Below are positions 50,900-59,400 of a stretch of 64,000 nucleotides of DNA, in pieces. Under the pieces are notes generated by a model that was not told the origin of the DNA, made no database searches, and saw nothing but the letters and a program-made list of their open reading frames with translations. This DNA is from Candidatus Woesearchaeota archaeon. Lineage in GTDB: Archaea > Nanobdellota > Nanobdellia > Woesearchaeales > UBA10216. How positions within the stretch are numbered: the first letter of the stretch is position 1; each line of letters opens with the position of its first letter. Both the position numbers and the translations under genes were made by a program. Location of the stretch: positions 1-64,000 of the forward strand of contig JACPTF010000016.1 of NCBI GenBank assembly GCA_016192915.1, given 5' to 3'.

Positions 50900-52635
50900 A
50901 TCCTGATTTTCCTGAAAAACCTCGGCAGCTCCTTCAGCGGCCTCGTGTTAACAACGTCTTCAGGAGAGAGCCACGCCCTCCTCGCAACAGCAACGCCAAG
51001 GTCAATAAACCTAAGGTTTTCGGTGCTGTGCGAGTCTGTGTCAATCACGAATTTGCAGCCAAAGCCCTTCGCTTCCCTGGCATGCACATCCTTCAAGTCA
51101 GTCCTGTCAGGATAGGCGTTTATTTCCAGCAGCACCTTTTTTTCTGCCGCTGCAGCGAAAATCCTCTTCAAATCCACTTCGTAGGGCTCCCTTTTGCCAA
51201 TCATCCTGCCTGTTGGGTGGGCCAGGATGTCAAGGTGCTTGTTCTCCATTGCTGTCAAAATGCGCTTTGTCATTTCCTCCTTTGCTGACTTGAACCTTGA
51301 GTGGACAGAGCCAACGACAATGTCCATCTTTTTCAGAAGGTCATCAGGGTAATCAAGCTCACCATTCGGAAGGATGTCCACTTCAGAGCCAGCCAGAATT
51401 TTTATCCCTTTTTCCCTTGCAGCAACGGCTTTTATCTCCTTAAGCCACTTTTCCATTTCCTCATCTGATAATCCGTGGGCGATTCTTTCGCTCTTGCTGT
51501 GGTCAGTGATGGCAATGTATTCGTAGCCCAGCTGCTTTGCCGCAGCCACCATGTCACCGAGGCTGTTGCCGCCATCGCTCTTTACCGTGTGGGTGTGGAA
51601 ATCGCCCTTTATGCCGCCGTATTTGACAAGGTTTGGCAGCTTATTCCTCGCTGCTGCCTCAACTTCACCGCTGTTCTCTCGGATTTCCGGCTCCATATAG
51701 CGAATGCCAATCGCTTTGTAAACCTCTTCCTCAGTCTTTCCTGCAATTCTCCTGTTGCTGTTTTTCCTGAAAACGCCGTACTCATTAAGCTTAAGGCCTT
51801 TCCTTATTGCCAATTCACGAACAACAACATTGTGCTCCTTGCTGCCGGTAAAATACTGCAAGGCTGCCCCGAAGCTGCTGTCGTCAACCACCCTCAGGTC
51901 AACCTGCAGCCCAGTTTTCAGCATGATGCTTGACTTGGTTTCGCCTTTAGCAAGAATTCTGTTGACATCTGGCATACTGGTAAAAAAATTCATTATCCTT
52001 GCGGTTGCTTTCCCGCCTTTGCAGCTTACGAGCAGGTCAACGTCACCAATTGTTTCCTTCCTCCTGCGGGTTGAGCCTGCGATTGAAACCCTCGCTGTTT
52101 CCTTAAGCCCTCTCAACCTGTTTTCGATTTCCTCAGCAATAGGTAACGCATATCCAAGAAGCATTCTTTCCTGCCCTTTTTTGAACGTGCCAATGCCTTT
52201 TAGTATGTCTTCTTCAGACTTTTCTCCAAAGCCAGGTAATTTGCAGATCTTATGAGCCTTTGCCGCAGCTTCTAAATCGGCAACGGTCTTTATCCCGAGC
52301 TTGCCATGCAGGAGCTTAATCCTTTTAGGCCCAATTCCTGGAACGTTCATGAGCTCGGTAATGTGCTGCGGAAACTTTTTCTTAAGGCCGTCGTAATACT
52401 TCAGCTTTCCGGTTGTAAGAAATTCCTCAATCTTCTCGGCAATGCTTTCTCCAATGCCTGGCAAAACCATCAGCTTTTCCCTGCCGCCGCTTCTGAAAAC
52501 CTCAGCTATGTCCTCAGAAAGGGTCTCGACGCTTCTGGCGGCCTTCCTGTAGGCAGCGGGCTTGAAAGAGACGTTCTGCATCTCCAGCAGGTCAGCAATG
52601 TCATACAGCAATTGTGCGACTTCAGGGTTTTTCAT
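50896..52635 (-). CDS. polX: PolX-type DNA polymerase with PHP exonuclease domain
   Basis: 579 aa. Helix-hairpin-helix repeats (VLPGIGESIAEKIEEFL, NVPGIGPKRIKLLHGKLGI) precede a family X polymerase palm (GSTRRRKETIGDVDLLVS). A C-terminal PHP domain (GDFHTHTVKSDGGNSL, ITDHSKSERIAHG, DILAHPTGR, DTDSHSTENL) has a complete His/Asp metal set. PolX fills gaps in base-excision and end-joining repair with 3'-5' proofreading by PHP. Bacterial-type domain order. It overlaps the prenyl synthase 3' end by 4 nt. Confidence 0.95.
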   Translation of the reverse strand: MKNPEVAQLLYDIADLLEMQNVSFKPAAYRKAARSVETLSEDIAEVFRSGGREKLMVLPGIGESIAEKIEEFLTTGKLKYYDGLKKKFPQHITELMNVPGIGPKRIKLLHGKLGIKTVADLEAAAKAHKICKLPGFGEKSEEDILKGIGTFKKGQERMLLGYALPIAEEIENRLRGLKETARVSIAGSTRRRKETIGDVDLLVSCKGGKATARIMNFFTSMPDVNRILAKGETKSSIMLKTGLQVDLRVVDDSSFGAALQYFTGSKEHNVVVRELAIRKGLKLNEYGVFRKNSNRRIAGKTEEEVYKAIGIRYMEPEIRENSGEVEAAARNKLPNLVKYGGIKGDFHTHTVKSDGGNSLGDMVAAAKQLGYEYIAITDHSKSERIAHGLSDEEMEKWLKEIKAVAAREKGIKILAGSEVDILPNGELDYPDDLLKKMDIVVGSVHSRFKSAKEEMTKRILTAMENKHLDILAHPTGRMIGKREPYEVDLKRIFAAAAEKKVLLEINAYPDRTDLKDVHAREAKGFGCKFVIDTDSHSTENLRFIDLGVAVARRAWLSPEDVVNTRPLKELPRFFRKIRI

Positions 52636-52641
52636 TTCTCA

Positions 52642-53250
52642 TCACTTCTTTAAGCTAACCTCCATGCCGTCAAAGCCAAAATCGTAGTAAACACTCCTGT
52701 ACAGGCCGCTTTTCCTGACATAAGCAAGGTAAGGCGCAAGCCTGTCTGCAAACCACATCACGTTATTGGCAACAACTATGCAGCCTTCTTCAATGCAGCC
52801 GTTTCTTTCCAGGGCCTTCAGGCAGGCAAGGTAGTCTGCGACGTCAAAAAACACGAAGTTGACACCACTCTTCAGGCTGCCCAATACAGATGCTGCTTCG
52901 CCAACCACCACATCAACCTTGCCTGAAAGGCCGGCTGCTGAAATGTTTTTCCCCGCTTCAGCTGCCCTCAACTTATTTATCTCTATGCTGACAAGCTTGC
53001 CGTTAACCGGAAGATTCCTGGCTATCCTTATTGCCGAGTATCCAATGAGGGTGCCGGTTTCAACCGCAAATGCGGGCTTGCTTTTTCTCACTAGCTTTTC
53101 CAGCAGCTCTGCCTTCCGGCTGCTGACAATGTGCAAAAAGCGCTTGTTAGCAAGCTCCTCAATATGTGCCAGCACTTTTTCTGTTTTGTCTATGGCGGCA
53201 TTTGCATTTGCAGCTATTCTTGTTGCCATCCTTGCAGCAGCCATAGTCAT
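52642..53250 (-). CDS. O-methyltransferase-like SAM-dependent enzyme
   Basis: 202 aa from the MTMAAARMATRIA start, favoured by TATA TTAAATATAAAG about 20 nt upstream. ETGTLIGYSAIRIAR (SAM site), LVSIEINKLRAAEA, VVVGEAASVL and VNFVFFDVADYLACLKAL follow the class I catechol-O-methyltransferase-like order. Substrate unknown. Ends 6 nt before polX. Confidence 0.78.
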   Translation of the reverse strand: MTMAAARMATRIAANANAAIDKTEKVLAHIEELANKRFLHIVSSRKAELLEKLVRKSKPAFAVETGTLIGYSAIRIARNLPVNGKLVSIEINKLRAAEAGKNISAAGLSGKVDVVVGEAASVLGSLKSGVNFVFFDVADYLACLKALERNGCIEEGCIVVANNVMWFADRLAPYLAYVRKSGLYRSVYYDFGFDGMEVSLKK

Positions 53251-53307
53251 GACTTGGCGCTTTATATTTAAAAAACCTTTTAAAGCCGCTGCGAAAACAA
53301 GCATAAT

Positions 53308-53883
53308 ATGCTATTCAGGAAGAAACTTGCGGACAGCTATGTGCTTGACACAAGCCTGTTTGTAAACCCAGACTCAAGAAGGCACTTCGGCAACACTGTA
53401 GACGAAGCCATAAGCGGCTTCCTTTCATTGGCAGTGAAACAGAGAAAATTGCACTTCTACATGACGCCTTCAGTGCAGAAAGAGCTGAAATACTTTGCCC
53501 AGAAAGAGCTGCCGAGCTTCAAGAACATCATAGTGACAAGGTCACCATCGCTTTATGAGCTCAAGGTGCCTGCAATACTAATGTACAAATTCATTGACGA
53601 GATAAGAGGCAGGGTGAATGCAGGGCTCAGGGTAAGCGAAAAATTCGTGAAGGACGAGAAAACGCCTCTGGACGAAAAGCTCCACAAGCTCCGCGTCCAG
53701 TACAAGGAGGTGCTTCGTGAAGGCATACTGGACAGCGAGGAGGACTTTGAGGTGCTGATGCTGGCAAAGGAGCTTAATGCGGCAATAATGACTTCAGACC
53801 AGGGCCTTGTGAAGGCTGCCGAGGAGCTGGGCGTAAGATGCGCTGACATTGATTCTTTTTACAGCCATGTCAAAGGGGAGTAG
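53308..53883 (+). CDS. RNA ligase partner protein (PIN domain)
   Basis: 191 aa. YVLDTSLFVNPDSRRHFG, TPSVQKELKYF and SEEDFEVLMLAKELNAAIMTSDQGL are the signature of the archaeal PIN protein normally encoded beside an ATP-grasp RNA ligase. No RNA ligase gene is adjacent here. Exact biochemical role is unknown; a link to RNA end processing is supposed. Confidence 0.85.
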   Translation: MLFRKKLADSYVLDTSLFVNPDSRRHFGNTVDEAISGFLSLAVKQRKLHFYMTPSVQKELKYFAQKELPSFKNIIVTRSPSLYELKVPAILMYKFIDEIRGRVNAGLRVSEKFVKDEKTPLDEKLHKLRVQYKEVLREGILDSEEDFEVLMLAKELNAAIMTSDQGLVKAAEELGVRCADIDSFYSHVKGE

Positions 53884-54643
53884 CATCCTCAATCAGCTTT
53901 CTGTCTGCGATAATGTATTTGCCTTTCTTAAGGTTAAGGTCTTCAAGCTTTAGGCTGCCAAGGGCAACGCGCCGCAGCTGCAGGACCTCGTTACCAACAG
54001 CCTCGAACATTCTCCTGACCTCGCGCTTCCTGCCCTCACTAACTGCCACTTTGAGTTTTTTCATATCTGCTGCTACCACTTCAATCCTGCAGCCTTTGGT
54101 CTTGTAACCAGCTATCCTGCCGTTTTCTTCCAGCCCTATCACAACGCCTTTTTCCAGCTCAGCAACATCCTTGCTGCTAATCGGCTTTTGCAGCTCAACA
54201 AGATAGGTTTTTTTAACTCCATGCTTCGGGTCCGTAAGCCTGCTCCCAAGCTTGCCGTCGTTCGTTATGAGAAGGAGGCCTGACGTGTCCTCGTCCAGCC
54301 TTCCGACACAGAACAATGCCTTCATTGTTGCCTTACCAATACTTTTGTCTTCCTCGACAAGCTCGAAAACGCTCCTCTTGCCAAGCCTCCTGTCGTTTGG
54401 AGTAAGCCTTGATGAGAGGTAGCCCTCTGGCTTGTTGATTACGATGTAAATGCTTTCCCTTACTTTTTGCAGCAGCCTGCCCTTCCAGAACACCCTGCAC
54501 TTTGCAGCGTCGAATATGAACTCAGGATTAACAACAACTTTGCCATCTATGCTCACCTCGCCGCTCCTGACTCTGTGGATTAGGTCCTTCTTGCTGCTGA
54601 AGGCGCCTGTCCTGCTCAAAAACTGGTGAAGGCGCAGTTTCAT
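53870..54643 (-). CDS. RsuA/RluB-family pseudouridine synthase
   Basis: 257 aa. An N-terminal S4 domain (LRLHQFLSRTGAFSSKKDLI) is followed by the catalytic VGRLDEDTSGLLLITNDG (Asp) and EGRKREVRRMFEAVG. RsuA/RluB/RluE/RluF enzymes isomerise single uridines in rRNA or tRNA. This is a bacterial family, rare in archaea, so horizontal acquisition is likely. 14-nt convergent overlap with the PIN gene. Confidence 0.93.
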   Translation of the reverse strand: MKLRLHQFLSRTGAFSSKKDLIHRVRSGEVSIDGKVVVNPEFIFDAAKCRVFWKGRLLQKVRESIYIVINKPEGYLSSRLTPNDRRLGKRSVFELVEEDKSIGKATMKALFCVGRLDEDTSGLLLITNDGKLGSRLTDPKHGVKKTYLVELQKPISSKDVAELEKGVVIGLEENGRIAGYKTKGCRIEVVAADMKKLKVAVSEGRKREVRRMFEAVGNEVLQLRRVALGSLKLEDLNLKKGKYIIADRKLIEDATPL

Positions 54644-54735
54644 ATCACCAGCGGCTTTTACCGCTGCGTATTTAAAATTTGGTTTAAATTGCTGGAATAA
54701 ACATTATAAACGCTGTGAGGAAGGAAAGCAAGTGT

Positions 54736-55386
54736 ATGTTTGAACTTGCGCCTTTTGCAGGGTTGGCCTTGCTGCTTGGATTCAAGCACAGCTACGATGC
54801 GGACCACCTCATAGCGGTAGCCAATTTTCTCAGGAAGACGCAAACGCTGAAATCTGCCCTGAGGATAAGCGCGAGCTGGGCACTTGGCCACATGATAACA
54901 GCTACAATAATAACAACGCTCCTGTATGTTTTTCGGGAGTCTGTACTGAATGCAGTTCTTTCGAACTTTGACAAAGTAGTAGGGGTGGTGCTCATCGGAC
55001 TTGGATTACTGAGCCTGAAGGACCTGCTTGGCTTCCACACACACAGGCATTCCCATGAGGGAAGCAGGCATTCGCATCCCCACCTGCATGAGAATGAATC
55101 CAAAGGGCATATTCACAAGCACATGCTCGGCATAGGCATAATCCACGGCTTGGCAAGCAATGACGAGCTTCTAATCCTGTTTACGGCATCGCTGGGGTTG
55201 ACAACATTGGGCAACATACTGCTCGGGGTTGCCGTGTTCAGCATCGGGGTTGTTGCGGGGATGGTGCTTTTCGCGCTGCTGTTTTCTTACCCGCTGCTCA
55301 AGTCAAAAAGCGAAGCATTATACAAGGCTGTTACTGTAGTGACAGGGGCATTAAGCGTTGGGTATGGAGTGAGAATGCTGCTATAG
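54736..55386 (+). CDS. NicO/UreH-like nickel/cobalt transporter
   Basis: 216 aa from ATG 54736 with AGGAAAG ribosome-binding site 9 nt upstream. Six transmembrane helices; metal-selective GFKHSYDADHLIAV (HxxxDH); a His-rich cytoplasmic loop (HTHRHSHEGSRHSHPHLHE) between helices three and four. Either Ni/Co uptake or RcnA-like efflux; direction cannot be told. Confidence 0.85.
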   Translation: MFELAPFAGLALLLGFKHSYDADHLIAVANFLRKTQTLKSALRISASWALGHMITATIITTLLYVFRESVLNAVLSNFDKVVGVVLIGLGLLSLKDLLGFHTHRHSHEGSRHSHPHLHENESKGHIHKHMLGIGIIHGLASNDELLILFTASLGLTTLGNILLGVAVFSIGVVAGMVLFALLFSYPLLKSKSEALYKAVTVVTGALSVGYGVRMLL

Positions 55387-55450
55387 CTTTGCAATTTCAC
55401 AACCATTAAAAATTTCTGATTTCACGCTGTCACAACAGGTACTTTTTAAA

Positions 55451-56914
55451 ATGAACACCAGAACAGAGAAAGACGCGATTGGAAGCCTGGAAGTGCCAGC
55501 AGGCGCCTATTACGGCATATTCACGGAGAGGGCCAAGAGGAATTTCAGGATTTCAGGAATACGGGCCGAAAGGAACTTTATCAAGGCATTGGCTTTGGTT
55601 AAAAAAGCCGCAGCTGCCGCCAATAAAGAGTTAGGGCTTCTTGACAACCGCATTGGTGATGCGATAATGGCAGCTGCCGCTGAGGTCGCTGATGGCAAAT
55701 GGGACGAACAATTCCCGCTCGATGTCTTCCAGGCCGGGGCAGGAACTCCATTCAACATGAACTGCAACGAGGTAATAGCCAACATAGCCATTGAAAAGCT
55801 CGGGGGCAGCAAAGGGAATTACTCGCTGGCGCACCCAAACAACCATGTCAACATGGCCCAGTCGTCAAATGACGTTATCCCAACAGCAATAAGGATTGCA
55901 ACGCTTTTTTCGCTGCAACCGCTTATGGCTGCTGCAGGAAAGCTGGCTGCGGAGTTCAGGAAAAAGGCGGCTCAGTACAGCGGAATTGTCAAAACAGGCA
56001 GGACCCACCTTGAGGACGCTGTGCCGATAAGGTTCGACCAGGTCTTCAACAGCTACGCGCATTCGCTGGATAACTGCGTCAGAAGGACAAAAGAGGCTGA
56101 AAATTCGCTGCTGCAGCTCGGAATAGGGGGCACGGCAGTGGGCACAGGGATAAACACGCACCCGCAGTTCAAGCAGAAAGCCGTTGCGAACCTAAGCAGT
56201 TATACGGGATTCAATTTTGCTGTTGCTGACGATTCTATTTTTACTACGTGGAGCGCTGCTGCTTTTCTTGAAGCATCAAGCTCACTGAGGCTGCTGGCTT
56301 CCGAAATGGTAAAGGTATGCAATGACCTGATGCTGCTGAACTCGGGGCCAAAAACAGCAATCGCTGAGATCGTGCTGCCAGAGGCAGAGCCTGGCTCGTC
56401 CATAATGCCTGGAAAGGTCAACCCTTCTGTTCCCGAATGCGCCATAATGGCATGCTACCAGGCGCTGGGAAATGATTTTGCGGTTGCAGAAGCCGCAAAA
56501 GCCGGGCAAATGGAGCTGAACGTCATGACCCCACTAATGGGATTTGGCCTGCTGTGGTCGGCAAAGCTCATGACAAACGCGCTTGGCATGCTGGATGAGT
56601 TCTGCGTAAAGGAAATGAATGTTGACGCTGAACGCTCACAGCAGCTGCTGCATAAAGGGCTCAGCCTCGTTACTGCCCTGAACCCGTACATCGGGTATGA
56701 GGTAGCGGCAGAGGTTGTGAAGATTGCCCTCAGTGAAGACAAGCCTCTGGCACAGGTAATTGTCGAGACCGGCGTTATGGGCCAAGCTGACTTAAAAAAG
56801 GTGCTTGACGCAAGGGCAATGACAGAGCCCGGGCTTGTTGACAAAGAGCTGCAGCAAAGGATTCAGAACAGTGAAAGCTTCAAGCGATTCAGACAATCGC
56901 TTTTTGCCAAATAA
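55451..56914 (+). CDS. Aspartase/fumarase-superfamily lyase, probably aspartate ammonia-lyase
   Basis: 487 aa. VPAGAYYGIFTERAKRNFRISG, HPNNHVNMAQSSNDVIPTA, TGRTHLEDAVPI and signature GSSIMPGKVNPSVPE span the superfamily's three conserved regions. The N-terminal AYYG-xxT-xRA style is nearer aspartase than FumC, so it would release ammonia from aspartate giving fumarate. Fumarate hydratase remains possible. No operon partners. Confidence 0.85.
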   Translation: MNTRTEKDAIGSLEVPAGAYYGIFTERAKRNFRISGIRAERNFIKALALVKKAAAAANKELGLLDNRIGDAIMAAAAEVADGKWDEQFPLDVFQAGAGTPFNMNCNEVIANIAIEKLGGSKGNYSLAHPNNHVNMAQSSNDVIPTAIRIATLFSLQPLMAAAGKLAAEFRKKAAQYSGIVKTGRTHLEDAVPIRFDQVFNSYAHSLDNCVRRTKEAENSLLQLGIGGTAVGTGINTHPQFKQKAVANLSSYTGFNFAVADDSIFTTWSAAAFLEASSSLRLLASEMVKVCNDLMLLNSGPKTAIAEIVLPEAEPGSSIMPGKVNPSVPECAIMACYQALGNDFAVAEAAKAGQMELNVMTPLMGFGLLWSAKLMTNALGMLDEFCVKEMNVDAERSQQLLHKGLSLVTALNPYIGYEVAAEVVKIALSEDKPLAQVIVETGVMGQADLKKVLDARAMTEPGLVDKELQQRIQNSESFKRFRQSLFAK

Positions 56915-56924
56915 AATGTTAGAA

Positions 56925-57668
56925 TTAAAACAGCCTCTTCCCTTTCTGCTGCTGCGGATATTGTTGCGGCTGCTGGGGCAGGCCAAACTGGCTGCCAAAC
57001 TGAGGATTCTGCCGCCCTGCGCCGAAAACGTCGCTACCGAAGTCGCTGCCCAAACCGCTCAAACCAACACCCCCTGTGCCAGCCGCACCTTTTCCAGAGA
57101 TTTCCTTGTCTAACATTTCCTCTTCTTCAAGCTCAAACATGTGCGGGGTTGGCAGCACCTTGTCAAGTACCTCAATCAAGATGTAAAATAGCGGGAAAAA
57201 AGCGAGTATTACTGCAATGTTTCGCAGGGTTAGTTCAACAACGTTGTAAACGACAGGGCTGAACATAAGCATGAGATAAGTCGTTTCCCTCACGCGCCCT
57301 ATCAGCCTCACAAAGCTGCGAGCCTTTATTCCCATAACTATTATGAACGCGCCCAGAATGATTATGGCAGCGGCGAGCCCCATCTTTGTGACAGAGTCAG
57401 CGCCTAAAGAAGCGCTGCCTGCGCTTATCTGGCGAATAACATACCTTGTCCAGTCAACGCCAACAAACACCATCGTTGCGCCGTTGGTTATAGCGTTGCC
57501 AAAGCTCGTGCCTTTCTTTTCCTGAAAAAATTCAGAAAAAAGCCAGACACCCCAAATCGGGATTATAATCCAAAGCATTTCAAAGTTCTTAAGAGGAGCT
57601 ATAAACAGCTTCAGCCAGTCAACAAACGCCCATCCGACCACTGGAAGAAAGCCCAAAAAGTCAACCAT
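56925..57668 (-). CDS. Multi-pass membrane protein, paralogue of the 3288-3998 gene
   Basis: 247 aa, about five transmembrane helices, then a cytoplasmic Gly/Gln-rich tail (QQPQQYPQQQKGKRLF). EMLWIIIPIWGVWLFSEFF and NGATMVFVGVDWTRYVI align with the other copy. The Gln/Pro tail resembles that of the 803-aa surface protein. Function unknown. Confidence 0.75.
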   Translation of the reverse strand: MVDFLGFLPVVGWAFVDWLKLFIAPLKNFEMLWIIIPIWGVWLFSEFFQEKKGTSFGNAITNGATMVFVGVDWTRYVIRQISAGSASLGADSVTKMGLAAAIIILGAFIIVMGIKARSFVRLIGRVRETTYLMLMFSPVVYNVVELTLRNIAVILAFFPLFYILIEVLDKVLPTPHMFELEEEEMLDKEISGKGAAGTGGVGLSGLGSDFGSDVFGAGRQNPQFGSQFGLPQQPQQYPQQQKGKRLF

Positions 57669-57756
57669 AAAGCACCATCTTTTTTACAACATACTTCGGC
57701 AACGATATAAATAACTTTTCATAAAATTTATAAATGTACCGTAGTCAAACTATTGC

Positions 57757-58098
57757 GTGAAAATTCTGCATGCTGCTCCAGCAGAAATATTCGGGCTTGG
57801 CCTGTACAAGTCCCTCACACTCATAGGAATAGGAATCGGCCTCTGGCTGCTTCTTCGCGGAATCAGCGGCAAAACGCTGTGGCCAGTGATACTCCTGCTT
57901 CTGGGAATTTTCATAACAATAAAGGAGCTTATGGACATGATGCACTATACTTCGTTCATGAACCTGGTTGGGGTAGGAACAGGAATAGTTGTTGTCGTTC
58001 TCGCAATAATCGGAACTGTCCTGCCTCCGCTGCTTCTGGCTGCGCTGGGCGCATTCATGGCAGGCAAGGAAGTAATGGACCTGATGCATTCGGGATAG
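57757..58098 (+). CDS. Small membrane protein, GTG start
   Basis: 113 aa, four hydrophobic segments with two ELMDMMH / EVMDLMH repeats, suggesting an internal duplication of a two-helix unit. TATA AATTTATAAATG lies about 22 nt before the GTG, so it is leaderless. Not recognised. Confidence 0.7.
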   Translation: MKILHAAPAEIFGLGLYKSLTLIGIGIGLWLLLRGISGKTLWPVILLLLGIFITIKELMDMMHYTSFMNLVGVGTGIVVVVLAIIGTVLPPLLLAALGAFMAGKEVMDLMHSG

Positions 58099-58170
58099 CG
58101 GTAGCTGGACAAATGCCTGGCCATGATATTCAATTGCAATCGGCATCCGCTCTGGCATGATAAAATGTCA

Positions 58171-58234
58171 GAATTTTCCATCGGTCCTGTGACTGATGGC
58201 AAACTACCCGATGCCATTATGATGCGGAAAATTC
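58171..58234. other. Nested inverted repeats in intergenic spacer
   Basis: GAATTTTCC/GGAAAATTC (58171-58179, 58226-58234) enclose CATCGG/CCGATG (58179-58184, 58208-58213). This 64-nt foldable segment lies in the 175-nt gap between two convergent genes. Could be a bidirectional terminator or small RNA. Confidence 0.35.
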
Positions 58235-58273
58235 AAGGATGAGAAAGCTTGCTCGCCAATATGTGCCAACGCA

Positions 58274-59299
58274 TCAGTTAGGGCTTCGCGAAAGAACAGC
58301 ATTCGCTGCAGGTGATGATGCCCTTTGCTTTGCAGTTAGGGCAACCCTCCTGAGTGAGCCAAGAATCTGCCTGTACGATTCAATAACGCCGGTTTCCTCA
58401 AACGGAAGGCTGTTCTCCCTGCAAAACTCCACAACAAACGGCTTCGCCTTAGTGAAATTGTTCCTCGGCATGGTAGGGAACAAGTGATGCTCTATCTGGT
58501 AGTTCAGGCAGCCGTAAACAAAGTCAACAAGCAAGCCGGGCCTGACGTTCCTTGTTGTGATAATCTGCCTCTCTGCAAAGCCAAGCTGCTCGCCTTTCTT
58601 CACCACCCTCATCCCTTTGTGGTTGGTGGCTGAGACAGAGCCAAAATACAAGCCCTCCAGAAGCCTGAGAAGCGGAGCGAACAGGGCAGCCTTCCACCAA
58701 GCCATGAAGAAAAACGGAAGCACCCAAAAAACAAAAAGGTGCGAGAGCAGCAGGACAAGCTCGCCCCACTTTCCCAAAGAGTTTTTCAGCCCTATGTTAT
58801 GAATGGTGCTTCTGACCTGGAACACGAACGCATACATGCTAAGAGCCGGAAAGTAAAGCCAGTGCTGCCTTCTCGCAAGAAACAGCCCAAGCCCCTTCTT
58901 TCTGGCCATCATGCCTTCTGACTGCACAAAAATCATGTCAGGGTCCTCATCCTCTTGGTTAGGGTTTGCGTGGTGCTCATTATGTCTGGCAACCCAGTAA
59001 TTGTATCCTACCCCTCCAAAAAGCTCAAAGAAGATGTGCCCAAAAAAGTCATTCCGGCGGTCGCTCTTGAATATTGCCCTGTGGCCTGCGTCATGCCCCA
59101 GGAAGGCAAACTGCAAAACCCCGACTGTCAGCCCAAAAACAAGCAGCAGCTGGAGCCAGAAATTTGAAACAGTAAGGAAAAGGAAGCCAAAACCGCAAAC
59201 AATTGCCAACGATGAAAGAATCTTAAAAGCATAGTAGCCGTACTGCCTGTCCAGAAGGCCGGCATCAGTTACCTCTTTTCGCAAAGAAACGTAATCCAT
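58274..59299 (-). CDS. Membrane fatty acid desaturase
   Basis: 341 aa. Three His boxes HDAGH, HNEHH and QIEHHLFP in the order of acyl-lipid (front-end-like) desaturases, with about five transmembrane helices between. These di-iron enzymes introduce double bonds into acyl chains using O2. Archaeal membranes use isoprenoid ethers, so the substrate is unclear: host-derived lipids, carotenoid-like substrates, or bacterial-type lipids. Probably acquired from bacteria. Confidence 0.9.
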   Translation of the reverse strand: MDYVSLRKEVTDAGLLDRQYGYYAFKILSSLAIVCGFGFLFLTVSNFWLQLLLVFGLTVGVLQFAFLGHDAGHRAIFKSDRRNDFFGHIFFELFGGVGYNYWVARHNEHHANPNQEDEDPDMIFVQSEGMMARKKGLGLFLARRQHWLYFPALSMYAFVFQVRSTIHNIGLKNSLGKWGELVLLLSHLFVFWVLPFFFMAWWKAALFAPLLRLLEGLYFGSVSATNHKGMRVVKKGEQLGFAERQIITTRNVRPGLLVDFVYGCLNYQIEHHLFPTMPRNNFTKAKPFVVEFCRENSLPFEETGVIESYRQILGSLRRVALTAKQRASSPAANAVLSRSPN

Positions 59300-59400
59300 G
59301 AATCAACAGCGTAATAACTTCAAAAGGTAGTTTAAATACTTTGCTGCGGCAGCACCGTTTAGTCGCAACTATTAAATAAGAGGAATTGAACTCGTTAAGC

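Noticed and set aside
58171-58234. Box C/D guide RNA in the spacer
   Set aside because: CTGATGG-like and ATGATAA-like strings occur but the C/D and C'/D' boxes are not in valid order or spacing, so it is kept only as an inverted repeat.
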